Positions 8,150 to 16,120 of a DNA stretch of 64,000 nucleotides are shown here, piece by piece. How positions within the stretch are numbered: the first letter of the stretch is position 1; each line of letters begins with the position of its first letter. A program made the translations under genes and the position numbers. The notes under the pieces are model-generated. The model was not told where the DNA came from, did no database searches, and saw nothing but the letters and a program-made list of their open reading frames with translations. This stretch comes from Parabacteroides sp900760525 (GTDB taxonomy: Bacteria > Bacteroidota > Bacteroidia > Bacteroidales > Tannerellaceae), in the NCBI RefSeq assembly GCF_049860805.1, contig NZ_CP187555.1:1-64000 (forward strand), given 5' to 3'.

Positions 8150-9595
8150 ATGGCATTTACCAACAACGTAATGATTGTCCGCCACGGATTGCTGGCGAAG
8201 TTAGTGAAACTCTGGAAAGAAAACCGTCTGCTCGAAGAGATAGACCGGTTGCCTATCGAGTTGAGTCCCCGTAAATCGAAAGTCATCGGCCGTTGCTGCG
8301 TGCACAAGGAACGGGCGGTGTGGAAGTACAAGACATTGCCGTTGCTCGGATTCGATATGCAGGATGAGGTAGACGAGCTGACTCCTCTGTCCGAATATGC
8401 CAAACAAGCGTTGTTGCGTTCGGAAAACAAGAAAGAGAACCTGATGTGCGTGGTGGATGAAGCCTGTTCGTCCTGCGTGCAGGTGAACTACGAGATAACG
8501 AACCTCTGCCGTGGTTGTGTGGCACGAAGCTGCTATATGAACTGTCCGAAAGACGCGATCCGCTTCAAGAAGAACGGGCAGGCGGAGATCGATCACGACA
8601 CCTGCATCAGTTGCGGCAAATGCCACCAGAACTGCCCCTACCATGCGATCGTGTATATCCCGATCCCTTGCGAGGAAGTCTGCCCGGTGAAAGCGATCAG
8701 TAAGGACGAGTACGGGGTGGAGCATATCGACGAATCCAAATGTATCTATTGCGGCAAATGCGTAAACGCCTGTCCTTTCGGAGCGATCTTCGAGATCTCC
8801 CAGGTGTTCGACATCCTGCAACGCCTGCGCAACAAAGAACCGATGGTGGCCATTGTCGCCCCGTCCATTCTGGCCCAGTTTGCGGCTCCGGTGGAAAAGG
8901 TCTACGGCGCCATCAAGTCGCTGGGCTTCCTCGAAGTCGTCGAAGTGGCGCAGGGAGCGATGGAGACAACCCGCCATGAAGCCGAAGAACTGAAAGAAAA
9001 GCTGGCGGAAGGCCAACCATTCATGACGACCAGTTGTTGTCCGTCTTATATCCAGCTTGCCGAGAAGCATATCCCGGATTTGAAGAAATATATTTCGACT
9101 ACCGGTTCGCCGATGTACTACACCGCCCGGATTGTGAAGGAGAAATATCCGGATGCCAAGGTCGTGTTTGTCGGCCCGTGCGTGGCGAAACGGAAAGAGG
9201 TGAAGATGGACCCGTGTGTGGATTTCACGCTCACGTTCGAGGAAATAGGTTCGGTGCTCGCCGGATTGGATATCAAGGTGGAAGAGGCACAACCGTTCTC
9301 CGTCCTGTTCAATGCCGTACGTGAGGCGCACGGATTTGCCCAGGCCGGCGGCGTGATCAACGCCGTGAAGGTGTACTTGAAAGAAGACCAGGTTGCCAAC
9401 CTCAACACGATCCAGGTCGCCAACCTGACAAAGAAGAACGTCGCCCTGCTACGTGCTTACGCCAAGACGGGCAAGGCTCCGGGACAATTCATCGAGGTGA
9501 TGGCCTGCGAAGGCGGGTGTGTGACAGGCCCGTGTGTGCATGGCGATAGGGCTGCCGCGCAGAAGCAGTTGCTTAAAGAGCTTACTAAATACTAA
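8150..9595 (+). CDS. Monomeric [FeFe]-hydrogenase, group B
   Basis: A cytoplasmic iron hydrogenase that probably makes H2 from reduced ferredoxin during fermentation. The 481-residue product has a cysteine-rich N-terminal part, two 4Fe-4S motifs (CISCGKCHQNC near 155 and CIYCGKCVNAC near 200) and the H-cluster segments TSCCPSY (about 293), GPCVAKRKE (about 341) and MACEGGCVTGPC (about 449). GPC in place of the usual MPC of the second motif is characteristic of group B enzymes. It has its own strong promoter. The maturases HydE, HydF and HydG are not in the window. Confidence 0.93.
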   Translation: MAFTNNVMIVRHGLLAKLVKLWKENRLLEEIDRLPIELSPRKSKVIGRCCVHKERAVWKYKTLPLLGFDMQDEVDELTPLSEYAKQALLRSENKKENLMCVVDEACSSCVQVNYEITNLCRGCVARSCYMNCPKDAIRFKKNGQAEIDHDTCISCGKCHQNCPYHAIVYIPIPCEEVCPVKAISKDEYGVEHIDESKCIYCGKCVNACPFGAIFEISQVFDILQRLRNKEPMVAIVAPSILAQFAAPVEKVYGAIKSLGFLEVVEVAQGAMETTRHEAEELKEKLAEGQPFMTTSCCPSYIQLAEKHIPDLKKYISTTGSPMYYTARIVKEKYPDAKVVFVGPCVAKRKEVKMDPCVDFTLTFEEIGSVLAGLDIKVEEAQPFSVLFNAVREAHGFAQAGGVINAVKVYLKEDQVANLNTIQVANLTKKNVALLRAYAKTGKAPGQFIEVMACEGGCVTGPCVHGDRAAAQKQLLKELTKY

Positions 9596-9601
9596 ACGCA
9601 A

Positions 9602-9784
9602 ATGATGAAGAAGATTGTTTTACTCTTTTCGCTGGCGGTGACGTTGCTTCTGACGGCATGCGGACCCCGCGAAATTCCCGCGAAAGGAGATTTCTTCACG
9701 GTCAGCATTCCCGAAGCCGCCGGGATAGACGGGAACAAGTTGAACCATTGGCTCGTGTCTGCTTATTTAGTATGGGAAAAATAA
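9602..9784 (+). CDS. Short lipoprotein, probably the remnant of a truncated gene
   Basis: Sixty codons with a convincing lipoprotein signal (MMKKIVLLF ... LLLTAC, lipobox Cys near residue 20), followed by only about 40 residues that end abruptly in AYLVWEK. It begins 6 bp after the hydrogenase stop. The strong export signal with almost no mature protein suggests the 5' remnant of a larger gene that lost its 3' part by deletion. No family was recognised; a genuine small lipoprotein is the alternative. Confidence 0.45.
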   Translation: MMKKIVLLFSLAVTLLLTACGPREIPAKGDFFTVSIPEAAGIDGNKLNHWLVSAYLVWEK

Positions 9785-9808
9785 TGTACCAATAAAAAAA
9801 GTATTATC

Positions 9809-10453
9809 ATGGAATCATTGTTACCTTTCTTTCTGTTATGTTTCACCTCGTTTTTTACGTTGACAAATCCGTTGGGGACGATGCCTGTCTTTCTGACTAT
9901 GACGAATGGCATGAGCGAGGAGCAACGGCGTGCCATTGTCCGTCGTGCCACGATCGTGTCGTTTATGACGCTGATGGTGTTCACATTCTCCGGGCAGTTC
10001 CTGTTCAAGTTCTTCGGTATTTCGACGAATGGGTTCCGTATTGCGGGCGGTATCATCATCTTCACGATCGGTTTCGATATGTTGCAGGCACGCTATGCGA
10101 AAGCCAAGCTGAAAGAAGAGGAGGTGAAGACGTATGTGAATGATATCTCCATCACGCCCCTTGCCATCCCGATGCTCTGCGGCCCTGGTGCGATCGCCAA
10201 TGCCCTGATGCTGATGGATGATGCCGTCACATTGGCAAAGAAGTGCATCTTGATCGGGACGATCGGCCTGATCTATTTTATCACTTATCTGATCCTCCGC
10301 GCCTCCACCCGCTTGAACCGCTATATGGGCGAAACGGGCAATAATGTCATGATGCGCCTGATGGGATTGATCTTGATGGTGATCGCCGTAGAGTGTTTCG
10401 TTAGCGGTTTCAAGCCGATTATGATCGACATTTTACAACATTCGAATCTGTAG
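9809..10453 (+). CDS. MarC family integral membrane protein
   Basis: A 214-residue inner-membrane protein with about six hydrophobic segments and the MarC/UPF0056 features TNPLGTMPVFL near the N-terminus and ITPLAIPMLCGPGAIA near residue 115. The family's physiological role is unsettled; the older link with multiple antibiotic resistance in E. coli was withdrawn. It may share transcription with the upstream hydrogenase and remnant gene; a hairpin terminator follows. Confidence 0.92.
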   Translation: MESLLPFFLLCFTSFFTLTNPLGTMPVFLTMTNGMSEEQRRAIVRRATIVSFMTLMVFTFSGQFLFKFFGISTNGFRIAGGIIIFTIGFDMLQARYAKAKLKEEEVKTYVNDISITPLAIPMLCGPGAIANALMLMDDAVTLAKKCILIGTIGLIYFITYLILRASTRLNRYMGETGNNVMMRLMGLILMVIAVECFVSGFKPIMIDILQHSNL

Positions 10454-10456
10454 CAG

Positions 10457-10482
10457 GTAAGGGAAAGCCCTACTTTCCCTTG
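10457..10482 (+). terminator. Terminator hairpin after marC
   Basis: AAGGGAAAG pairs with CTTTCCCTT around a short loop just after the marC stop. The T tract is weak. Further on, TTTTGTCCG occurs twice 11 bp apart. Confidence 0.5.
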
Positions 10483-10559
10483 CAATCATCCTCGGGATTT
10501 TGAATACATGGAGTGCCGTTTTGTCCGCATTTTGTCCGTTTGCCTGTTAACCTCTCTTT

Positions 10560-11624
10560 TTATAGCTCCGTAAATTTCTTTTTCCCCTGTAAATAGAACG
10601 CCAGGATCAGGCTTCCTTTTCGCAATTCCGGGATGTCGGAAAGTTTTGTTTTGGCAAGATTCTCCCGGCGGACCGGTTCATAAGACGGTTTTAACTCATG
10701 GAACGCTTTCCGGGCTTCATACACGGCACGGGCATTCGGATAATGGCCGGTCAGCAGAAACTTGGCCGCGGCAATATAGTCCAGCCAAAAACGCGTGCGC
10801 ATCACGTGCTTCAAATCCTTTTCCGGCAAATTCTTATAGAGCATCAGCAGGTTGTTGCGGAAGTTGAGGAAGGTCTTGCGCGGGCTCTCGACATTCAGCG
10901 TCGCGCCTCCCACGTGGTACACAACCGACGAGGGCGTACAAACCAACCGGTAGCCACGCGAACGTAACCGCCAGCACATATCGATTTCCTCCTGATGGGC
11001 AAAGAATCCGGCATCCAGACCGCCGGCCTCTTTGTAGATCGATGTACGGACGAACAGACAGGCACCCGTGGCCCAGAGCAGGTCGGCCGGTGTGTCATAT
11101 TGTCCGGCGTCTTTCTCCACAATGTGCAAGACGCGTCCGCGGCAATACGGATAGCCGTACCGGTCCATATATCCTCCTGCCGCTCCGGCATACTCGAAAT
11201 ATTCCTTATTCCGCTGGGCGCGTATTTTGGGCTGGGCCCCGGCTATGCTCTTGTCGGCATCCATGGCGGCGATAGGCGCATCCAGCCATCCCGGAGTGAC
11301 TTCGACATCGCTGTTCAGCAAGACCGTGTATTCGTGCCCGATGTGCTCCAATGCCTGGTTATATCCTTCGGCAAAGCCGTAATTCTTGTCCAACCGGATG
11401 ATGCCGACCGTCGGAAACTTGGCCTTTAGCATTTCGATGGAATCGTCGGTCGAGCCATTGTCGGCAACGATTACATCCGCCCATTCGCCGGGCGTATTAG
11501 CGACAACGGAGGGCAGGAACTCCTCCATCAGCGCCCGGCCGTTCCAGTTGAGGATGACGACGGCAAGACGTTTGTCCAGTTGAAAGTTGAAAGTTGAAAG
11601 TTGAAAGTTTTCGTTTGTTTTCAT
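10560..11624 (-). CDS. Family 2 glycosyltransferase (WbbL/rhamnosyltransferase type)
   Basis: A GT-A glycosyltransferase that probably adds a sugar to a lipid-linked or surface polysaccharide. Motifs: VVILNWNG, the nucleotide-binding VADNGSTDDS, a metal-binding LLNSDVEVTPGWL and FFAHQEEIDMCWRLR with the likely catalytic acid. Residues 6-17 (NFQLSTFNFQLD) are encoded by the AGTTGAA heptad tract at 11578-11609, so the true N-terminus is uncertain; homologues typically start near LAVVILNWNG. The tract length is not a multiple of three, so a gain or loss of one unit would shift the frame. An acyltransferase gene lies just upstream. Confidence 0.9.
   Translation of the reverse strand: MKTNENFQLSTFNFQLDKRLAVVILNWNGRALMEEFLPSVVANTPGEWADVIVADNGSTDDSIEMLKAKFPTVGIIRLDKNYGFAEGYNQALEHIGHEYTVLLNSDVEVTPGWLDAPIAAMDADKSIAGAQPKIRAQRNKEYFEYAGAAGGYMDRYGYPYCRGRVLHIVEKDAGQYDTPADLLWATGACLFVRTSIYKEAGGLDAGFFAHQEEIDMCWRLRSRGYRLVCTPSSVVYHVGGATLNVESPRKTFLNFRNNLLMLYKNLPEKDLKHVMRTRFWLDYIAAAKFLLTGHYPNARAVYEARKAFHELKPSYEPVRRENLAKTKLSDIPELRKGSLILAFYLQGKKKFTEL
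11578..11609. repeat. AGTTGAA heptanucleotide tandem repeat in the glycosyltransferase 5' end
   Basis: Four perfect copies of the 7-bp unit AGTTGAA plus a partial AGTT. The tract is translated on the minus strand as the first residues of the glycosyltransferase. Confidence 0.9.
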
Positions 11625-11651
11625 ATAGTGTGTGTTCTTTTTTTGTGTAAT

Positions 11652-12560
11652 TTAACTTTCACCTTTCACCTTTCCACTTTCAATTCTCTTGTATTTCCAT
11701 CTCTTATGCGTCCAAAGCCAGTTAGCCGGATTGCGCAAGATGCATTTTTCCATCAGGCGGGCATATTGTTCGGTGATCCAGTCCTCGGATGTCTCTTTGG
11801 GAGTCTCTGTAACCAGTTTCATATCTACGGTATAGTAGCCGCGTTTCACCTGCTTCGTATCGAGGAATATGACGGGCAGGTCTAATTTGCGGGCGAGGCG
11901 TTCGGGACCGGTCAGGATGGAGGATTCCTGGTTCAGGAATGTTGTCCAGTAGTGCAGGTTGTTCCGGCTTGGCGTCTGGTCGGCGATGAAGATCACGACC
12001 GAAGGGGTTTTGTCTTTTTTCAGGGTGATGACATCCCGCACGGTGTCCTGCTTCTTGATCCCGTAGGAACCGAATTTCGTACGCAGGTTGATGAACAGGC
12101 GGTCGAAAGCCTTGTTGCTGAGCGGGCGGTATATCTGGTAGATACGGGAGTTCTTAAAGCGGGAGGTCGAGCCGGAGAACCATTCCCAGTTGCCGTAATG
12201 CCCCATCAGGAGGATAAAGCAGGTATGTCCTTTCTCCATCAGCTTGTCCACCAGTTCGGGATTCCTTAGGAAAGCCCGGCGTTGCAACTCTTCGAGGGAG
12301 ATGTGGGCGAGCTTGATCGTTTCGACTATGTAGTCGGCGAAATGGTGGTAGAAATCCCGCTCCATGCGTCGGAGCTCGGCATCCGATTTGTCGGGGAAGG
12401 AGGCTCTCATATTTTGCCTGACGACCTTTACCCTGTATCTGACAACCTTATAGATCAGTACATAAAGGATATCCGATAATATATACAACGCCCACATCGG
12501 CAAGATCGCATGGACCTTTACCCAACTATAGATAAGCGCATATTGTATTTTACTCCACAT
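11652..12560 (-). CDS. Lysophospholipid/lipid A acyltransferase (LpxL/HtrB family)
   Basis: Transfers a fatty acyl chain to a lipid A precursor at the inner membrane. About 302 residues with an N-terminal hydrophobic anchor (AILPMWALYILSDILYVLIY) and the catalytic H-x4-E motif in GHYGNWEWF, then IADQTPS and LNQESSILTGPERLA as in the family. ATG 12560 (MWSKIQYALIYSW) was preferred over 12605, which would add a polar, unconserved leader and overlap mtaB. The last residues, GKVKGES, are encoded by heptad repeats at 11655-11682. It probably follows mtaB and precedes the glycosyltransferase in one minus-strand unit. Confidence 0.9.
   Translation of the reverse strand: MWSKIQYALIYSWVKVHAILPMWALYILSDILYVLIYKVVRYRVKVVRQNMRASFPDKSDAELRRMERDFYHHFADYIVETIKLAHISLEELQRRAFLRNPELVDKLMEKGHTCFILLMGHYGNWEWFSGSTSRFKNSRIYQIYRPLSNKAFDRLFINLRTKFGSYGIKKQDTVRDVITLKKDKTPSVVIFIADQTPSRNNLHYWTTFLNQESSILTGPERLARKLDLPVIFLDTKQVKRGYYTVDMKLVTETPKETSEDWITEQYARLMEKCILRNPANWLWTHKRWKYKRIESGKVKGES
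11655..11682. repeat. CTTTCA-type heptanucleotide repeat at the acyltransferase stop
   Basis: Four 7-bp near-copies (ACTTTCA, CCTTTCA, CCTTTCC, ACTTTCA). The tract supplies the last codons of the acyltransferase gene, whose TAA is at 11652-11654. Confidence 0.8.
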
Positions 12561-12597
12561 AATGGTTTTATTCGTTTTTATTTGTGTAAATGATGAT

Positions 12598-13920
12598 TTA
12601 TTCAATAATCTTTACTACCAACGCCGTTTTGTCTTCGTTCCAACCCTCCAGTATGACTTGCCGGGTTTCGTTTACCAGCGAACCGTCGTAAGGGATCTCT
12701 ACCTTTATATAGTTTTCCGTGAAGCCGTGCATCATGCCTCCCTTGCGGGTTTGCTCAAACAGAACATTCGCCTGTTGACCGATATGGGCTTCGTAGAATG
12801 CATGGAGCTTGCGGTCGGATATGTCCAGTAGTTGCTGGCTCCGGGCATGTTTGGCTTTCGGATCGACGACGTGGTCGATCTTGAGCGCTTGCGTACCCGG
12901 CCGTTCTGAATAGCTGAACACGTGTAGCTGGCTGATGTCCAAGCCTTCGATAAAGGTGCGGGCATCTTCGAAATAGGCATCCGTTTCGCCCCGCGTACCG
13001 ACGATCACATCGACGCCGATAAAGGCATGAGGCATGATCTCTTTGATCTTTTCGATCTTATGGCGGAACAGGGCGGTGTCGTAACGGCGGCGCATCAATT
13101 TCAGCACATCGTCGCTCCCGCTTTGCAACGGGATATGGAAATGGGGGGCGAAACGCTTGCTACGCGCCACGAAATCGATCGCCTCGTCCGTGATCAGGTT
13201 CGGTTCGATGGAGGAGATGCGGTAGCGCACGATCCCTTCCACCTCGTCGAGCGCCCGGATCAGGTCGATAAACGTCTCCCCGGTGCTCTTCCCGAAGTCG
13301 CCGATGTTGACGCCTGTCAGCACGATCTCTTTCCCCCCGCTCGCGGCCACCTCTTCGGCCTGCTTCACCATGCTGGCGATCGTCCCGTTGCGGCTACGTC
13401 CGCGGGCGAACGGGATCGTACAGTAGGAGCAGAAATAGTCGCATCCGTCCTGCACTTTCAGGAAATGACGCGTACGGTCGTCCGCCGAGCAGGAGGGGGA
13501 GAAGGTACGGATATCTTTCGTTTGGGAAGCGATCACGGCGCCTCCCTCTTCTTTCTTTTTCAGGTCGTCTAAATACATCAACAGGTCCAGTTTCTGTTCG
13601 GCTCCTAAGACGAGATCGACCCCTTCGATATGCGAAACCTCTTCGGGCTTCAACTGGGCGTAGCAACCGGTCACGACGACGAACGCCCCCGGATGCTGCT
13701 TGCCGATCCGGCGGATTGCCTGGCGGCATTTCTTGTCGGCAAGCTCTGTCACAGAGCAGGTGTTGACAACGCAAATATCAGCCTTTTCACCCGGACGGGC
13801 TTTGCGTACGCCTTGTTCGGCAAGGACTTTCCCTATGGTCGAAGTTTCGGCGAAGTTCAGCTTGCATCCTAAGGTATAGTATGCGGCTATCTTGTTCTCA
13901 AAAACAGTCTTATCAATCAT
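12598..13920 (-). CDS. mtaB: tRNA t6A37 methylthiotransferase MtaB
   Basis: A radical-SAM enzyme that converts t6A37 to ms2t6A37 in ANN-decoding tRNAs. The 440-residue product has the N-terminal MTTase domain with three cluster cysteines (GCKLNFAE, NTCSVTELADKKC and GCYAQLKPEEV), the radical-SAM CxxxCxxC in CDYFCSYC near residue 150, and a C-terminal TRAM-like region. A -7-like TAAATTTG lies at 13939-13946 on the minus strand, and the mobile element begins about 150 bp further upstream, so its promoter region is close to the insertion. Confidence 0.94.
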   Translation of the reverse strand: MIDKTVFENKIAAYYTLGCKLNFAETSTIGKVLAEQGVRKARPGEKADICVVNTCSVTELADKKCRQAIRRIGKQHPGAFVVVTGCYAQLKPEEVSHIEGVDLVLGAEQKLDLLMYLDDLKKKEEGGAVIASQTKDIRTFSPSCSADDRTRHFLKVQDGCDYFCSYCTIPFARGRSRNGTIASMVKQAEEVAASGGKEIVLTGVNIGDFGKSTGETFIDLIRALDEVEGIVRYRISSIEPNLITDEAIDFVARSKRFAPHFHIPLQSGSDDVLKLMRRRYDTALFRHKIEKIKEIMPHAFIGVDVIVGTRGETDAYFEDARTFIEGLDISQLHVFSYSERPGTQALKIDHVVDPKAKHARSQQLLDISDRKLHAFYEAHIGQQANVLFEQTRKGGMMHGFTENYIKVEIPYDGSLVNETRQVILEGWNEDKTALVVKIIE

Positions 13921-14142
13921 TGTCTTTTAATTATCGCGCAAATTTAGCGAAAATCTTTGGAATAACCGAGAAAAGAGGTTGAAATGTCACTGAAATGGCT
14001 ATCATTAAAGCGTTTACAGTGCCAAATGAAGCCAACCGCAAAAAACGGGAAACGCAAAGGAAAGCAGTTCTATGAAGCAGAAAGGTTTTCAAATCGTTAC
14101 CCGAAACGGGATGCAATTTTAACGTTCTCTGCTATGATTGCG

Positions 14143-14200
14143 CCGTTCTGCGCCGATTTGCTTATCAAGGTCTAACTCGTTGAGTAATAACTTTGCAAAC
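14143..14200 (+). promoter_or_regulatory. Duplicated regulatory segment, copy 1 (before the integrase)
   Basis: A 58-bp segment aligning without gaps to 16031-16088, with 41 identical positions. Shared blocks are CCGTTCTGC, GATTTGC, TATCAAGGT and TAACTTTGCA. The last contains a TAnnTTTG -7 element 17 bp upstream of the integrase ATG, so this is probably the integrase promoter with a common operator. Confidence 0.65.
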
Positions 14201-14212
14201 AAAAAAACGAGT

Positions 14213-15442
14213 ATGGCAAGAAGTACATTCAAAGTGCTGTTCTACGTGAACGGCAGCAAGGAGAAAAACGGTATTGTCCCCATCATGGGACGAGTGACAA
14301 TCAACGGGACTGTGGCGCAGTTCAGTTGCAAGCAGAGTGTCCCGAAGACGCTTTGGGACATCAAGGGCAACCGAGCCAAAGGCAAGAGCAAGGAGGCACG
14401 GGACATCAATCTGGCTTTGGATAACATCAAGGCGCAAATCATCAAGCACTATCAACGCATATCCGACCGTGAAGCGTTCGTGACGGCAGAAATGGTGCGC
14501 AATGCCTATCAGGGTATCGGCAGCGAGTACGAGACACTGCTCAAAGCGTTCGACCGTGAAAACGAGGTGTTCAAGAAGCGTGTCGGCAAGGACAGGGTAA
14601 TGGCAACCTACCACTCACGAGTTCGAGCAAGAAACCGTGTGGCTGCGTTCATCAAGTCTTTCTACAGGCGGACGGATATGTCCATGCTGGAAATTACGCC
14701 CGACTTCATCAAGGAGTTCGCCGCCTACCTCTCAACGGAAGCGGGACTGCATAACGGAACGATATGGGAAAAGTGTATGTGGCTGAAAGGTGTAGTGATG
14801 CGTGCTCATTTCAACGGTTTGATACCGAGAAATCCGTTTGCCCAATTCCATATCAGCCCGAATGTAAAGGAGCGTGAGTACCTGACAGAAGACGAGCTGA
14901 AAGCGTTGATGACGCACGAGTTCGGGGACGCCAAGTTGTCCTATATCCGTGATATTTTCGTTTTCGCCAGCTTCACCGCCCTCTCTTTCGTGGACATCAA
15001 GGAACTGACCAATGACAATATCGTGGAAGTAAACGGTGAGAAGTGGATATTATCGAAACGGCATAAGACAAAAGTGCCGTTCCAAGTGAAACTGCTGGAT
15101 ATTCCCTTGCAGATAATAGAGCGTTACCGCCTCCTGCAAGAGGACAACCTTGTTTTCCCCAATCTCAACTACTGGTCTATCTGCAAACCTCTGAAAAAGG
15201 TGATGAAAGAGTGTGGGATAACAAAGGACATCTCGTTTCATTGTGCAAGACATGGCTTTGCAACGTTGGCTTTGAGCATGGGTATGCCTATTGAGAGCGT
15301 GAGCCGTGTTTTGGGACACACGAACATAGTCACGACCCAAATCTACGCCAAAATCACAACGCAGAAATTGGACAACGACCTTACGATGCTCGGCAACAGA
15401 CTGAACCAATCGTTCAACAACGTATCAATGGCAGGACAATGA
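14213..15442 (+). CDS. Tyrosine recombinase / integrase of the mobile element
   Basis: Catalyses integration and excision. 409 residues with an arm-binding N-terminal region, a SAM-like core-binding domain (about 105-200) and the catalytic domain. Box II shows H-x-x-R in FHCARHGFA, then VLGHTNIVTTQIYAKI with His and the nucleophile Tyr. The position of the first catalytic Arg appears as Ser in FTALSFVDI, as in IntDOT-like Bacteroides recombinases, which also lack it. ATG 14213 was chosen; an upstream in-frame start at 14138 would run through the promoter. The stop overlaps the next ATG (ATGA). Confidence 0.93.
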   Translation: MARSTFKVLFYVNGSKEKNGIVPIMGRVTINGTVAQFSCKQSVPKTLWDIKGNRAKGKSKEARDINLALDNIKAQIIKHYQRISDREAFVTAEMVRNAYQGIGSEYETLLKAFDRENEVFKKRVGKDRVMATYHSRVRARNRVAAFIKSFYRRTDMSMLEITPDFIKEFAAYLSTEAGLHNGTIWEKCMWLKGVVMRAHFNGLIPRNPFAQFHISPNVKEREYLTEDELKALMTHEFGDAKLSYIRDIFVFASFTALSFVDIKELTNDNIVEVNGEKWILSKRHKTKVPFQVKLLDIPLQIIERYRLLQEDNLVFPNLNYWSICKPLKKVMKECGITKDISFHCARHGFATLALSMGMPIESVSRVLGHTNIVTTQIYAKITTQKLDNDLTMLGNRLNQSFNNVSMAGQ

Positions 15443-15813
15443 AAAGGAATATCATCGAAATCACAGAGCACGGTACGATAACTATACCGAGTGAAACGGT
15501 ATGGATGAGCGAAGCGGAACTTGTCAGCCTGTTCGGAGTTATCGCTCCATCCGTCCGTACAGCAATCAAAGCAGTCTATAAAAGCGGAATACTGACAGAG
15601 CATGAAGCGCAGCAGTATATTCGCCTATCGGACAAATGCCGCATGGATGTTTACTGCCTTGAAATGGTTGTCGCTCTTGCTTTCCGCATCCGTTCATACG
15701 GAGCGGAACGGGTACGCAAAGACTTAATTGAAAGGATGTACTTGCGAAAAGAGAAAACAAGCATCTACTTTTCGCTGTGTAATAGCATAAAATCATCTGA
15801 ATATCAAGCGTAA
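15439..15813 (+). CDS. Small RhuM-like protein of the mobile element
   Basis: A 124-residue protein translationally coupled to the integrase through an ATGA overlap. It resembles the N-terminal part of RhuM-type proteins: an expected VWMSEAELVSLFGV helix-turn-helix-like segment, then MDVYCLEMVVALAFRIRS, comparable to the family's YSLDMILAIGYRVRS. A DNA-binding accessory or regulatory role in the element is inferred from position only; its biochemical function is unknown. Confidence 0.6.
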   Translation: MKRNIIEITEHGTITIPSETVWMSEAELVSLFGVIAPSVRTAIKAVYKSGILTEHEAQQYIRLSDKCRMDVYCLEMVVALAFRIRSYGAERVRKDLIERMYLRKEKTSIYFSLCNSIKSSEYQA

Positions 15814-15930
15814 AGTGTATTGATATGACGACATGAAGTAATGAAACCGATGCGTATTCCCATTGCCGAAAATGTATCCATATACATAATTGGGTAGGCG
15901 TATTGTCATTCATTCACAGGAATGTGGCAA

Positions 15931-15977
15931 TCCCGAAGAAGCACCCCTCTATAACGGTTGTTTCTTCGGGATTTTTT
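15931..15977 (+). terminator. Terminator hairpin in the element
   Basis: TCCCGAAGAA (15931-15940) pairs with TTCTTCGGGA (15962-15971), followed by T6. It separates the integrase operon from the replication genes. The rest of the 307-bp gap (15814-16120) holds the duplicated segment at 16031 and no visible gene. Confidence 0.8.
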
Positions 15978-16030
15978 ATGGTTATGTTCTCCGATATACT
16001 GCAAGTTTTTCATACCGTGTGTTTTTTGCT

Positions 16031-16088
16031 CCGTTCTGCAGTGATTTGCGTATCAAGGTTTTAAGCGGCTCACTCTAACTTTGCATAC
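16031..16088 (+). promoter_or_regulatory. Duplicated regulatory segment, copy 2 (before the helicase gene)
   Basis: Ungapped counterpart of 14143-14200, with identical CCGTTCTGC, GATTTGC, TATCAAGGT and TAACTTTGCA blocks at identical spacing. TAACTTTG at 16076-16083 fits a -7 element 38 bp upstream of the ATG at 16121. Confidence 0.65.
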
Positions 16089-16120
16089 GATTATTTATCA
16101 ACCGTTTAAGCGTATGAACA

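Noticed and set aside
13984..14175. A small gene at the left end of the mobile element
   Set aside because: No family features, and it overlaps the integrase promoter segment.
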